15,828 nt of DNA from an uncultured Clostridium sp. Lineage in GTDB: Bacteria; Bacillota; Clostridia; Lachnospirales; Lachnospiraceae. This document shows, one piece after another, positions 1-7,757 of this stretch. The stretch covers positions 1 to 15,828 of the forward strand of contig CABQJA010000039.1 of the NCBI GenBank assembly GCA_902464345.1. Direction: 5' to 3'. Positions within the stretch are counted from its first letter, which is position 1. The number at the start of each line of letters is the position of its first letter. The notes under the pieces are model-generated. The model worked only from the letters and a program-made list of their open reading frames with translations. It was not told the origin of the DNA and did not search any database. A program made the translations under genes and the position numbers.

Positions 1-336
1 ATATTTTGCATAGTTGATATGTTTTCAACGGGTTATATTTTGGACTTTTATCGGAAAAGAAATGAAAAGTATTTGTCTATGTTAGAGGTTATGGGAATGG
101 TACGGGAGGATCGAAAACAGATTTTTGCAGGAGAGGTAAGTGTAATTATGTTTTTGGCGACAATGTTAGGCTGCTATGCATCAGTAGTTATTCTGCTGAT
201 TATGAATTCGTTTGTTAGACAAATACTGGATTTTTCATTAGCTGTGAATGTAATACCGGTTGGAGCAGCAATTGGTATTAGCTGGATATGCTTTGGAATA
301 ATAGTAATGATAAATAATAAAAGCAGGAGTATATAG
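1..336 (+). CDS. FtsX-like ABC transporter permease, C-terminal fragment (5' end outside window)
   Basis: The reading frame is open to the first base of the window, so the Met at base 19 is probably internal and the gene begins further left. The visible ~111 residues start with a soluble stretch carrying the FtsX-type pattern of a basic cluster (YRKRNEKYLSMLEVMG) followed by a long hydrophobic helix (about VSVIMFLATMLGCYASVVILL) and a second one (about IPVGAAIGISWICFGIIVMI), ending in a short basic tail. This matches the last two membrane helices of FtsX/MacB/BceB-type permeases, in which a 'RKRE..LL.A.G' motif precedes the penultimate helix. Such permeases work with an ATPase in lipoprotein release, peptide-antibiotic resistance or cell-wall control; which of these applies cannot be told from the fragment. 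Codons are noticeably AT-richer (tta, ata, aat) than in the rest of the window, suggesting a separate origin. Confident on family, unsure on role. Confidence 0.6.
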   Translation: MFCIVDMFSTGYILDFYRKRNEKYLSMLEVMGMVREDRKQIFAGEVSVIMFLATMLGCYASVVILLIMNSFVRQILDFSLAVNVIPVGAAIGISWICFGIIVMINNKSRSI

Positions 337-375
337 AAGATGACTATGCGGGAAGAGGGGAAAATTTTTTGTAGA

Positions 376-411
376 CAAAAAAAGATACCGGGAAATTATT
401 CCCGGTATCTT
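376..411 (-). terminator. Intrinsic terminator of the malQ-plsC operon
   Basis: A perfect 13-bp stem (AAGATACCGGGAA at 382-394 with its complement at 399-411) encloses a 4-base loop. Read on the minus strand it is followed by a run of seven T (plus-strand A at 377-383). It lies just past the stop of the minus-strand gene ending at 427. On the plus strand there is no downstream T-run, so it serves mainly the minus operon. Confidence 0.9.
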
Positions 412-426
412 AGGCGGTGACTGAAT

Positions 427-981
427 CTATTTCATAATCTTCTTGGCAGCTTCCTTCTGGGCCTTTTCACGGGCCTTTGCTTCTTTTTCTGCCTTTCTTG
501 CTTTCTCATCATCTGCCATGATCTGCTGATATTCGGTCTGCTTCTTACGAAGCTTTGCACCGAAGGACTTCTTTTTGCCCTCTTCTACAGGTGCAACCTT
601 GCCGCGGACACTCTTAACCTGAACGATATAGATTCCGCTGACCATAGCCTTTACCTCACCCTTGGTTGGGAGATTATCGAAAACAGCATCATCGGCGATC
701 AGAGTCATGATCTGTGGACCGATCTTGGCTTTTACGATTGGAAGCTTGGAATTCTGATAACGCTTTGGAGTCTGCTCCATTACTACCTTAGGAAGCTTGG
801 CATCCTTCATTTTCATAAACTTCTTGTCAATGATCAGCATGGAAACCGGCTGTGCAGCAGCCATCATCTGTTCCTTCTGAGCCATCTGCTTTTTCTGCAT
901 CTTGTTACCGAAGATATACAGAGCAACCAGACCGGCGATCAGTACGACTAATACGATTAAAACGATAATCCATGGACTCAT
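427..981 (-). CDS. Conserved hypothetical, N-terminally membrane-anchored, lysine-rich protein
   Basis: A 184-residue protein that I do not recognise as a named family. Residues ~4-25 form one strongly hydrophobic helix (WIIVLIVLVVLIAGLVALYIFG) followed at once by a basic, Met/Gln/Lys-rich stretch, which predicts an N-out/C-in single-span anchor. Residues ~45-125 are a mixed, probably folded domain with repeated short beta-like stretches (VSMLIID, PIVKAKIG, GIYIVQVKSV). The last ~45 residues are almost entirely Lys/Ala/Glu/Gln, predicting a charged helix or coiled coil. The start is supported by GAGGAGGAA 5 bases upstream. It is the last gene of the malQ-plsC unit, 35 bases after plsC and directly before the terminator. 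The topology recalls YajC, but no YajC motif is visible. Function unknown. Confidence 0.75.
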   Translation of the reverse strand: MSPWIIVLIVLVVLIAGLVALYIFGNKMQKKQMAQKEQMMAAAQPVSMLIIDKKFMKMKDAKLPKVVMEQTPKRYQNSKLPIVKAKIGPQIMTLIADDAVFDNLPTKGEVKAMVSGIYIVQVKSVRGKVAPVEEGKKKSFGAKLRKKQTEYQQIMADDEKARKAEKEAKAREKAQKEAAKKIMK

Positions 982-1016
982 ACGATTCCTCCTCTTCTAA
1001 ATTCATTTTTGATTCA

Positions 1017-1751
1017 TTATTTGTTCTGTGTGTAAAGTTCTTCTACAAACTTCTGAGTGTAGGCACCCAGATGCTTTTTATCCTCATCGTCTAAAGCAGC
1101 AATGTCGATCGGTGCACCATAGGCAATGGTAACAGTTCCCTTTGTCAGCTTTAATCCGGCGTTGTTCTCCAGACAATCATCGGTGCCGATGATCGCAACC
1201 GGAACAACCGGAACCTTAGCCTTGGTTGCGAGCTTCAGGCTGCCATCCTTGAAGGCTGCCATTTCTTCACTATGACCACGGGTACCTTCCGGACAGATGG
1301 TCATGCAACAGCCGGATTTAATATGTTCAACACCTTCACTGATACTCTTTACCGCGGACTTGATGCTGGACCGGTCAATAAATACACAGCCAATATCCTG
1401 CATCCAGAAGCCGAGAAGCGGAATCTTCTTAAGCTCTGTCTTAGCGACAAATCCGACCGGAACATTCGCGGTGGACTGCAACAGGAGAATATCCAGATAG
1501 CTTCGGTGGTTGCTGACAAATACAACCGGAGTATCCGTCGGGATCTGTTCTGCACCGGTTACATTCCGTTTGATACCGCCGATTGCAAATACAACCCGGA
1601 ATGCCCAGCGGATGATCTTATGAGATACCCGGTACTTCGTCATTGGTTTCTTCCGGCCAATCAGCCAGAGAACGAAATGAAGTGGCATAGATAAAATCAA
1701 AAACAGAGCAACAAATATAAGACAGATAATTGTTCTGAAATTGGTCTTCAT
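1017..1751 (-). CDS. plsC: 1-acyl-sn-glycerol-3-phosphate acyltransferase (PlsC family)
   Basis: This 244-residue membrane protein transfers an acyl chain to lysophosphatidic acid to make phosphatidic acid at the inner face of the cytoplasmic membrane, the second acylation of phospholipid synthesis. An N-terminal hydrophobic helix (~residues 7-31) is followed by the acyltransferase domain. Motif I, NHRSYLD at 81-87, carries the H-x4-D catalytic pair (His82, Asp87). Motif II is around FVAKTELKKIP (101-111), motif III is CVFIDRSS (122-129), and the glycerol-phosphate-binding motif is CPEGTRG (153-159). VPVVPVAI further on is the usual motif IV. Length is typical. Its Shine-Dalgarno sequence (AGGAGGAG) begins inside the malQ stop codon and the ATG lies 9 bases after that stop, so translation is likely coupled to malQ. 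The family is clear; the exact acyl donor (acyl-ACP or acyl-CoA) cannot be read. Confidence 0.9.
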   Translation of the reverse strand: MKTNFRTIICLIFVALFLILSMPLHFVLWLIGRKKPMTKYRVSHKIIRWAFRVVFAIGGIKRNVTGAEQIPTDTPVVFVSNHRSYLDILLLQSTANVPVGFVAKTELKKIPLLGFWMQDIGCVFIDRSSIKSAVKSISEGVEHIKSGCCMTICPEGTRGHSEEMAAFKDGSLKLATKAKVPVVPVAIIGTDDCLENNAGLKLTKGTVTIAYGAPIDIAALDDEDKKHLGAYTQKFVEELYTQNK

Positions 1752-1760
1752 GAACTCCTC

Positions 1761-3293
1761 CTAACGACCGTATAACTTAGCGGTCTCATATAAACGTTCC
1801 TCTAACTGGCGGCTCATATCACTTTCCGTAAAGCGCCAGCTCCAGTTGCCCTGTGCAACACCAGGGGTATTCAGACGTGCCCAGGAATCCAGACAGAGGA
1901 CATCCTGCATCGGAACGATTGCCATATTTGCTACAGATGAGAAGCAGGCACGGATCATAACCCAGCAGATGTCACTGGCATCTGTGCTGAAATAGCGGCG
2001 GAGCTTGTCACGGGATGCTTCAAATGCTTTCTGATACCAGCCAAGGGTAGTATCATTATCATGGGTACCGGTATAGCAGACGCAGTTTCTTGTGAAGTTG
2101 TGAGGAAGAAAATCATTCTCTTCCGGATTTTCAAAAGCGAACTGCAGGATCTTCATACCCGGCAGGCTGAACTTATCACGAAGCTCAACAACGGAATGAT
2201 CGATCTCACCCAGATCCTCTGCGATGATCGGCAGATTGTAGCCTAAGGTAGCCTCCAGTGTGGTAAAGAAGTTTACGCCCGGAGCCTCTTCCCATTTACC
2301 GTTTACGGCAGTGTCGTCACCATAAGGTACGGCCCAGTATTTATCAAAACCGCGGAAATGATCGATCCGCAGGAAATCAGTCAGAGTCAGCTGGTAGCGG
2401 ATACGATCGATCCACCACTGATAACCGGTCTTGGTGTGATTCTTCCAGTTATATAACGGATTACCCCATAACTGTCCGGTAGCACTGAAATAGTCAGGCG
2501 GTACACCGGCAACCACGGTCGGATAACCCTTGGAGTCCAGCTTGAAAAGGCTTGGATTCCGCCATACATCCACACTGTCCCATGCAACGAAGATCGGAAT
2601 ATCACCAACGATCTTGATGCCCTTTTCATTCGCATAGTTCTTAAGTAATGACCAATCGTGATAGAACAGGAACTGAATAAACTTATAATAGCCCATTTCA
2701 CGATCCAGCTTCTCAATCCAGGAAGCACGCTGCTTGGCGGTCGGCTTCTTTAAGGAGTCTTCCCACAGATACCATGGGGTGCCCTCATGGTAATCCTTGC
2801 CTGCCATGAATAATGCGTAGTCCTCCAGCCAGAAGGTATGTTCACAGAAATCCTGATAAGCCTGCATCAGTTCCGGATTTCCCGTAAAATCATCCGAAAC
2901 GGAATCATCCAGAAAACGGTCGTAAGCCAGATGCAGTAAAGAGGTTTTGAATGAGATCAAAGTACCATAATCAATCTGCACCGGATTCCATGCCGGCATA
3001 TTTGTAAAGTCGCTGTCATACAACAGTCTTACACGTTTTAAGAAGTCAATACTGATAATTAACGGCTGTCCGGCAAAGGATGAAAACGGCTGATATGGGG
3101 AATCACCGAACCCCGTATGTCCAAGTGGAAGAACCTGCCATAGATTCAATCCTGATTTTTCAAGAAAGTCGATAAAATGGTAAGCACCATCCCCTAAATC
3201 ACCAATGCCGTAAGGGCTTGGAAATGAGGTCGGATGCACCAGAATACCGGCATATTTTTCGATCGGTGTTTCTGCACCGGTTATATTTGTCAT
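1761..3293 (-). CDS. malQ: 4-alpha-glucanotransferase (amylomaltase, GH77)
   Basis: A cytoplasmic disproportionating enzyme that transfers alpha-1,4-glucan segments between maltodextrins, used in starch/glycogen and maltose metabolism. It has 510 residues, the normal length for the short bacterial MalQ type. Family motifs run the full length: HPTSFPSPYGIGDLG near the N-terminus, GDSPYQPFSSFAG, VGDIPIFVAWDS, PDYFSATGQLWGNPLY, the nucleophile motif LRIDHFRGF (Asp311), AEDLGEI (acid/base Glu359) and YTGTHDND (Asp412). The spacing of these three carboxylates agrees with known GH77 enzymes. I chose the ATG at 3293 because AAAGGAGGAGC precedes it by 8 bases; a GTG nine codons upstream keeps the frame open but has no ribosome-binding site. 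It is the first gene of a minus-strand operon with plsC and has a good promoter at 3330-3358. Confidence 0.95.
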   Translation of the reverse strand: MTNITGAETPIEKYAGILVHPTSFPSPYGIGDLGDGAYHFIDFLEKSGLNLWQVLPLGHTGFGDSPYQPFSSFAGQPLIISIDFLKRVRLLYDSDFTNMPAWNPVQIDYGTLISFKTSLLHLAYDRFLDDSVSDDFTGNPELMQAYQDFCEHTFWLEDYALFMAGKDYHEGTPWYLWEDSLKKPTAKQRASWIEKLDREMGYYKFIQFLFYHDWSLLKNYANEKGIKIVGDIPIFVAWDSVDVWRNPSLFKLDSKGYPTVVAGVPPDYFSATGQLWGNPLYNWKNHTKTGYQWWIDRIRYQLTLTDFLRIDHFRGFDKYWAVPYGDDTAVNGKWEEAPGVNFFTTLEATLGYNLPIIAEDLGEIDHSVVELRDKFSLPGMKILQFAFENPEENDFLPHNFTRNCVCYTGTHDNDTTLGWYQKAFEASRDKLRRYFSTDASDICWVMIRACFSSVANMAIVPMQDVLCLDSWARLNTPGVAQGNWSWRFTESDMSRQLEERLYETAKLYGR

Positions 3294-3329
3294 TGGATGC
3301 TCCTCCTTTAATATTGTCACAACCCATTT

Positions 3330-3358
3330 ATTATATCTAATAATAAAGAAAAAAACAA
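3330..3358 (-). promoter_or_regulatory. Sigma-70/SigA-type promoter for malQ operon
   Basis: On the minus strand TTGTTT (plus coordinates 3353-3358) and a perfect TATAAT (3330-3335) are separated by 17 bases, in an AT-rich stretch about 37 bases upstream of the malQ start. It is back-to-back with the plus-strand promoter at 3416-3444. Confidence 0.7.
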
Positions 3359-3415
3359 TAATTTCAGAAAAGAAGTTATTGCCAGGAAAAGAAACTTAAA
3401 AAATCATCGTTTCTA

Positions 3416-3444
3416 TTGACAATATAAGGGATTATTTGTATATT
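3416..3444 (+). promoter_or_regulatory. Sigma-70/SigA-type promoter for the 86-residue membrane protein gene
   Basis: A perfect TTGACA (3416-3421) is followed after exactly 17 bases by TATATT (3439-3444), 57 bases before the start codon. The leader contains a small CCCC-GTGA-GGG hairpin before the GGAGGAG ribosome-binding site. Confidence 0.8.
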
Positions 3445-3501
3445 AGACTTGTATGAACACCCCGTGAGGGAGCATTAGGGAAAAGAAAAGGAGGAGAGAC
3501 G

Positions 3502-3762
3502 ATGAACGGAAAAACAGCGAGAATTCTTAGTTATATTACATGGGTTGGCTGGATTATTGCATTAGTTTCTGGTGATAAGGATAGCGATGAAGGATTAAAG
3601 CAGCATTTAAATCAGGCTTTGATCTGCAATATCCTGGCAATCATTCCGATCGGTATTACACAGGTTGCAGCCAGTATCTTTGCTATCTGGGGTCTGATTA
3701 AGGCAATTCAGGAAGATGACGAGCCATTACCATTGATCGGTGGATTAAAGATCATTAAGTAA
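3502..3762 (+). CDS. Small DUF4870-like membrane protein
   Basis: An 86-residue protein with two hydrophobic regions: ILSYITWVGWIIALVSG (~8-24), then a charged loop with several Asp/Lys, then a long hydrophobic stretch (~39-69) that can form one or two helices. The order 'SYI.W.GWIIA...GD.......LKQHLNQAL' followed by a hydrophobic hairpin is the pattern of the DUF4870/TIC20-like small membrane proteins found widely in Firmicutes, whose function is unknown. The start is supported by AGGAGGAG 6 bases upstream. The gene has its own promoter (3416-3444) and terminator (3790-3835), so it is a single-gene unit. The family assignment rests on pattern memory and is moderate. Confidence 0.7.
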   Translation: MNGKTARILSYITWVGWIIALVSGDKDSDEGLKQHLNQALICNILAIIPIGITQVAASIFAIWGLIKAIQEDDEPLPLIGGLKIIK

Positions 3763-3789
3763 TTAACTTATCTAAGATAAAGATTACAT

Positions 3790-3835
3790 GGAAGGAGTTG
3801 TCGCATTAAGCAATTAGTGTGCAGCTCCTTTTCTT
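3790..3835 (+). terminator. Probable intrinsic terminator after the 86-residue gene
   Basis: AAGGAGTTGT (3792-3801) pairs with GTGCAGCTCCTT-type sequence at 3818-3830, giving about ten pairs including two G-U wobbles, with a long AT-rich loop and TTTTCTT following. It separates the small gene from the downstream 752-residue gene. The long loop makes it weaker than the other terminators here. Confidence 0.6.
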
Positions 3836-3931
3836 AGTCTATGTGAGGCGTGTGGCAGGCGGATAGCGAGAGCACTGTGGAACACGGAGATCATGGGCAC
3901 AGAGAAGGGAAAAGAACATAGAGGGATACGC

Positions 3932-6190
3932 ATGGAAATAATAAAGATTCAGAAGGGGCAGACAGTTGCCCGCAAAAATGAAAAAGTGAAGTATTGGTAT
4001 CTGGTGCAGGAAGGAACCGTTCGGCAGAAGTTTGAGTTTTCAGAGGTTCCGCTTCGGAAGAATTCTATCATCGGAATCGGAGAACGGGATATCTCTTTAT
4101 GTGAGTATGTGGCAGGCGAAGATGTCGTACTGGCGCAGTTTCTGTGCGAGAATACAGAGGAATTAAAGCAGATCCTGACCGGACAGGAACGGATTCGGAA
4201 TATATTCCTGCGGGCGGCAATGGAGCAGAGAAACGCATTGCTGACCTTATATTCGGACTTAAGTAATCGGAGCCGGCAGTTTCATATGTTTGTGGAGACT
4301 GTTTATAATGATTACAAGAATTTATGTGGAAAATACAGGATTGAGGAGCAATTATTCCCGAAAATGGAGCATTTCAATCCTTTGATCATGCAGCACAAGG
4401 CAGATGAATGGGAAGTGAATAATTCTGCCAGTGTTATGAAATATATAGAAGAATATCTGCATCTGATGGAGAAGGACGAGAACCTGACGATCGGTGCCAT
4501 TAAAGAGGCCGCAGCACAGATGCAGCGGTTTATGCTGGGTATTCTGGAGATGGAGTCCTACCTGAGCTATAATCGGGGAATTCTGATCGGAGAGGAACAG
4601 ACCGATCTGTTCCGGCTGTATTTTGACCTGTCGATTGCAATGTATGAGAAAAAGTATAAGGTCGATGTGATTTCAGAGAAGATCCAGCTGATTGCGAAGC
4701 TGGCAGAACGTCTGAACATTTATAATCCGAGAATGATCAGCCGGAAGCTGCGGGAGTTTCAGGAATATGATTATGCCGGTGGTACGGCTGCCGGAAATGT
4801 GGTAGCACAGAAGGAGCAGGATATCACGACAGAGGACTGTCTGAATCATATTCTGGAATTTGCCGGATATGATGACGCAACAGCGGAACAGATTACAGGT
4901 ATGGTAACTGCATACCGGGAGCTGGCAGATCCACAGTCTACGGAGAATGAGGTACGGGCACTGCGGAAGCAGATCACGACCGTATATTACGATATGTATG
5001 AACGGGTATTTTTACGTGCTGTAAAGGATGAGAATCAGCTGACACCGGTACTTAAGATGTTCCTGAATTTCGGATTTGTGGATACCGGACTGACAGGGGA
5101 GGAGTATGCCAAGGAGTTATATGATTTCTGTGCACATCTGGACATCTGTCATTCCGAGCGGATTTATACGATATATGAGTGGCTGAAGTGTGTTTACAGG
5201 GGTGAGAAGGAGCCTTCCAAGAATGAGTTTGATCTGAACTTTGAGGCATATTTGGTAGAGCAGAATAAGAACGGAAAGCTGACACCCGCTCAGGTGAAGG
5301 AGTATTATCAGAGCCCGGAGAAGCGGGTGGAATTTGAGATCCGGAATATGTTTGCATCTGTCAATAAGCTGACTTATGGTAAGATATCGACCTTCTGTCC
5401 GTTGCTGCGCAAGGATGATCTGTTGAATTCTCTGGAGCGGATGCTGGTGACAGCGGAGAAATTAGAGCAGGCATTGAATGAAATCCGGAAAATTGATTAT
5501 TCTGTATTTTATCAGGAGGTATCGTTCTCGGATCCGGAAAAGGGCATTAATAACGAGCGGATCATGAAAGAGATCCTTCCGGATATGATCCTGATGCCGA
5601 ATGCCGGAACCAGAGTGATGATGTGGCAGGAGACCTCCGGACGAAAGAGCAGTACACCGGGACGGTTTATGTTCCCGATTTTCACAGCGGTAGAGCTGGA
5701 TGAGCTGATGTTAGAAGCAGTGGGACAGTATCGCTGGGAGATGTGCCGCCGGTTGGAGGGTGTGCACTGGAATGATATCCGGGAGAAGTCATTGACCGCA
5801 GAATACTGTACGTATCTGCAGTTTTACCGGAAGAATCATGATCTGTCGGCAGATGCGAAGGAGAAGGTAAAGAGTGCGCTGGTTCGGGCGAAGAATAATT
5901 ACCGGGAAGTATTTGTAAGAGATTATGTAAACTGGGTGAAGTTTGAGTCCAAGGGCAGTTTCCGATTGAATAAGGTTGTACGGGATATTCTGGTGCGTTA
6001 TTGTCCGTTTGCAAAAGCAATCCGGAACGATTTGCGGAGCAATCCGTTGTATCAGGCATCCATTACCCGGTTCGAGACAGAGACTGCAAAGAAGCTGCAA
6101 CGGTTTGGGGCAGTGTATAATAAGTATATGAAGGCGGGCGGTGAGATCACACCGGAGCTGAAAGAGAATCTGATTTATTATCAGATGTAA
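3932..6190 (+). CDS. Large hypothetical protein with a degenerate cNMP-binding-like N-terminal domain
   Basis: A 752-residue, probably cytosolic protein that I do not recognise as a named family. Residues ~1-85 look like the beta-roll of the CRP/cNMP-binding fold: alternating strands IIKIQKGQTV, KYWYLVQEGTVRQKFEF, LRKNSIIGIGE and CEYVAGEDVVLAQF. The phosphate-binding cassette (FGE...RxA) expected in true cyclic-nucleotide binders is not seen. The remaining ~660 residues are mostly predicted helix, with no helix-turn-helix, nuclease or HExxH motif that I can find. The C-terminal third contains aromatic- and Arg-rich stretches (RYCPFAKAIRNDL). I chose the ATG at 3932, with GAGGG 6 bases upstream, over the ATG 13 codons earlier whose only GGAG is 3 bases away. 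No obvious promoter precedes it. It is followed 24 bases later by a HAD phosphatase gene and probably shares its transcript. Confidence 0.75.
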   Translation: MEIIKIQKGQTVARKNEKVKYWYLVQEGTVRQKFEFSEVPLRKNSIIGIGERDISLCEYVAGEDVVLAQFLCENTEELKQILTGQERIRNIFLRAAMEQRNALLTLYSDLSNRSRQFHMFVETVYNDYKNLCGKYRIEEQLFPKMEHFNPLIMQHKADEWEVNNSASVMKYIEEYLHLMEKDENLTIGAIKEAAAQMQRFMLGILEMESYLSYNRGILIGEEQTDLFRLYFDLSIAMYEKKYKVDVISEKIQLIAKLAERLNIYNPRMISRKLREFQEYDYAGGTAAGNVVAQKEQDITTEDCLNHILEFAGYDDATAEQITGMVTAYRELADPQSTENEVRALRKQITTVYYDMYERVFLRAVKDENQLTPVLKMFLNFGFVDTGLTGEEYAKELYDFCAHLDICHSERIYTIYEWLKCVYRGEKEPSKNEFDLNFEAYLVEQNKNGKLTPAQVKEYYQSPEKRVEFEIRNMFASVNKLTYGKISTFCPLLRKDDLLNSLERMLVTAEKLEQALNEIRKIDYSVFYQEVSFSDPEKGINNERIMKEILPDMILMPNAGTRVMMWQETSGRKSSTPGRFMFPIFTAVELDELMLEAVGQYRWEMCRRLEGVHWNDIREKSLTAEYCTYLQFYRKNHDLSADAKEKVKSALVRAKNNYREVFVRDYVNWVKFESKGSFRLNKVVRDILVRYCPFAKAIRNDLRSNPLYQASITRFETETAKKLQRFGAVYNKYMKAGGEITPELKENLIYYQM

Positions 6191-6214
6191 GAGAAAAGGC
6201 AAAGGAGCAGATAT

Positions 6215-6865
6215 ATGAAGCAGGGAATTCTTTTTGATTTGGATGGAACCTTGTGGGATTCCAGCAGACAGGTTGTGGAGTCCTGGAATGTGATATTAGA
6301 GCAACAGCCGGATGTAAAACGACGGGTGACGATGGAGGACATGCAGGGTTTTATGGGACTTCCGATGGACGAGATCGGTAGACGGTGCTTTCAGGGAGAA
6401 GGACTGTCAGAGGAACGGATCCGCGAGGTCATGAAGGCCTGTGAGGAATATGAGAATGAGTACCTGCGGCAGCGGGGCGGTATATTGTTTCCACATCTGA
6501 AAGAGGTACTGGAGCAACTTTCAAAGGATTATTTCCTGGCAATTGTCAGCAACTGTCAGGTAGGATATATAGAAGCGTTTCTGGAGTATCATCAGCTCGG
6601 AGACTATTTCTCGGATACGGAGAATTTCGGCAGGACCGGATTACAGAAGGGGGATAATATCCGTCTGGTCTGTGACCGGAATCAGCTGGATCGTGCGGTA
6701 TATCTGGGAGATATTCAGGGAGACTATGATTCGGCATGTAAGGCGGGGATTCCGTTTATTCTGGCCGGATACGGTTTCGGACAGGTGGATGCTGAGGTGC
6801 CGGTGATCCAGAGCTTACAGGAGTTACCGGAAGCAGCAGCGAAGATTTTAGGCGCAGCACAGTAA
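6215..6865 (+). CDS. HAD-superfamily phosphatase (phosphoglycolate-phosphatase-like)
   Basis: A cytoplasmic 216-residue hydrolase of small phosphorylated metabolites. All four HAD motifs are visible: motif I FDLDGTLWD with nucleophile Asp8 and general acid Asp10; motif II VSNC (Ser112); motif III Lys145 in GLQKGDNI; motif IV GDIQGD (Asp166, Asp170), which binds Mg. An alpha-helical cap lies between motifs I and II (about residues 15-90), i.e. the C1 cap of the Gph/beta-phosphoglucomutase group. The true substrate cannot be read from sequence. AAAGGAG lies 9 bases before the ATG. It follows the 752-residue gene by 24 bases and is 68 bases before a DUF4190-like gene, so it sits in the middle of a four-gene plus-strand unit. 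Confidence 0.88.
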   Translation: MKQGILFDLDGTLWDSSRQVVESWNVILEQQPDVKRRVTMEDMQGFMGLPMDEIGRRCFQGEGLSEERIREVMKACEEYENEYLRQRGGILFPHLKEVLEQLSKDYFLAIVSNCQVGYIEAFLEYHQLGDYFSDTENFGRTGLQKGDNIRLVCDRNQLDRAVYLGDIQGDYDSACKAGIPFILAGYGFGQVDAEVPVIQSLQELPEAAAKILGAAQ

Positions 6866-6933
6866 GGACAGACAGCGGAGATACGCAGTGTGGATAAAAG
6901 GCTGACTGCAGGAGAAAGATAAGGAGAGGTATC

Positions 6934-7308
6934 ATGAGCAAAAATAAATCGGCCGCAAAGGTTACAACACGGGTAAATCCCCGACAGGGAGGAGCAGCGG
7001 AGGAATTAAAAAGAGTGGAGAAGCAGGCGTTTATATCCTGTATCGTCGGAATTTCCGGGGTGCCACTGGCATTTATCGGATTTGGAATGATCCCCGGTAT
7101 TATCGGGCTGGTGCTTGGTATTAAGGCAGTGCGTCCGAACGGAAAACGACCGGTAGGTGCGATTGCTGCAATTGTTGCAGGTATCCTGAGTATTATTATC
7201 GGAATACCGGGCTGGCTGATCTTCTACGGAGGAGTGATCAATCCGCATTCAGAATTTATCCAGAATCTGGTGAATTCCATTGTGGGCAGCCAGAATTTGA
7301 TTTTATAA
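6934..7308 (+). CDS. DUF4190-like small membrane protein
   Basis: A 124-residue protein with a soluble, charged N-terminus (~1-35, several Lys/Arg and Gly) and two hydrophobic hairpin helices (about 40-66 and 73-98) separated by the short polar loop KAVRPNGKRPVG. The pattern of a first glycine-rich helix, a 'G.vlGI.a....G......a.ia.ilsii' second helix and a basic loop is the DUF4190 signature, a widespread family of unknown role. A short C-terminal tail follows. AAGGAGAGG precedes the ATG. It is 17 bases before the thioesterase gene and probably co-transcribed with it. No function can be inferred beyond an integral membrane location. Confidence 0.72.
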   Translation: MSKNKSAAKVTTRVNPRQGGAAEELKRVEKQAFISCIVGISGVPLAFIGFGMIPGIIGLVLGIKAVRPNGKRPVGAIAAIVAGILSIIIGIPGWLIFYGGVINPHSEFIQNLVNSIVGSQNLIL

Positions 7309-7325
7309 CAAGTGGGGAGAAAACA

Positions 7326-7757
7326 ATGACAGTATATGAGCATGAGGCACAGTATTATGAGACAGATCAGATGGGAATTATTCATCATTCCAACTATCTG
7401 CGGTGGTTTGAGTCCGCACGGATCCAGTTTCTGAAGGAAATCGGAATCGACTACCGGAAGTGTGAGGAAATGGGGATCATCAGTCCGGTTATGGAAGTGA
7501 CTTGCACGTATAAGTCTATGGTGTGCTTTGAAGACGTAGTTGAAGTGTATACCAGATTTGAAGGGTATACCGGTGTGAAGTTCTATGTAACATATGAGGT
7601 AAGAGATAAGGCGACCGGCGAGCTCCGGACGACCGGAAGAAGTAAACACTGCTTCACGGATAAGGAAGGACGCCCGATTTCACTGAAACGGGTAAATCCG
7701 GAATTGCATGAGCGATTGCTCGCAGCGATGGAAGAACAGGACGTGCGTAATAGCTAA
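7326..7757 (+). CDS. Acyl-CoA thioesterase, YbgC/FadM type (4HBT hot-dog fold)
   Basis: A 143-residue cytoplasmic thioesterase of the 4-hydroxybenzoyl-CoA thioesterase class. The diagnostic N-terminal motif YYETDQMGIIHHSNYLRWFE (10-29) contains the catalytic Asp14 and the HHSNY loop that opens the long hot-dog helix. Later beta strands (VMEVTCTYKSMVCFEDVVEV, KFYVTYEV, RSKHCFTD) complete the single hot-dog domain, and length is typical. These enzymes hydrolyse short- to medium-chain acyl-CoA or acyl-ACP; the exact substrate is unknown. GGGGAG lies 7 bases upstream of the ATG. It is the last gene of its unit: its final codons form the left arm of the terminator hairpin at 7742-7781. Confidence 0.9.
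   Translation: MTVYEHEAQYYETDQMGIIHHSNYLRWFESARIQFLKEIGIDYRKCEEMGIISPVMEVTCTYKSMVCFEDVVEVYTRFEGYTGVKFYVTYEVRDKATGELRTTGRSKHCFTDKEGRPISLKRVNPELHERLLAAMEEQDVRNS

Noticed and set aside
427..981. YajC (Sec translocase accessory) identity
   Set aside because: Only the N-terminal helix plus basic stretch is similar; it is longer and lacks the GGIyGtV-type core motif.
3294..3320. GTG start nine codons upstream for malQ
   Set aside because: It has no ribosome-binding site and would place AAAGGAGG inside the coding region; the ATG at 3293 has ideal spacing.
3893..3931. Earlier ATG for the 752-residue protein
   Set aside because: Its GGAG is only 3 bases from the ATG, and the added 13 residues are polar and charged and unlike the start of the beta-roll; GAGGG fits the ATG at 3932.
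5682..6202. Long antisense open frames opposite the 752-residue gene
   Set aside because: They have no ribosome-binding sites, are rich in Pro/Ser/His in the manner of antisense frames, and overlap a well-supported gene.
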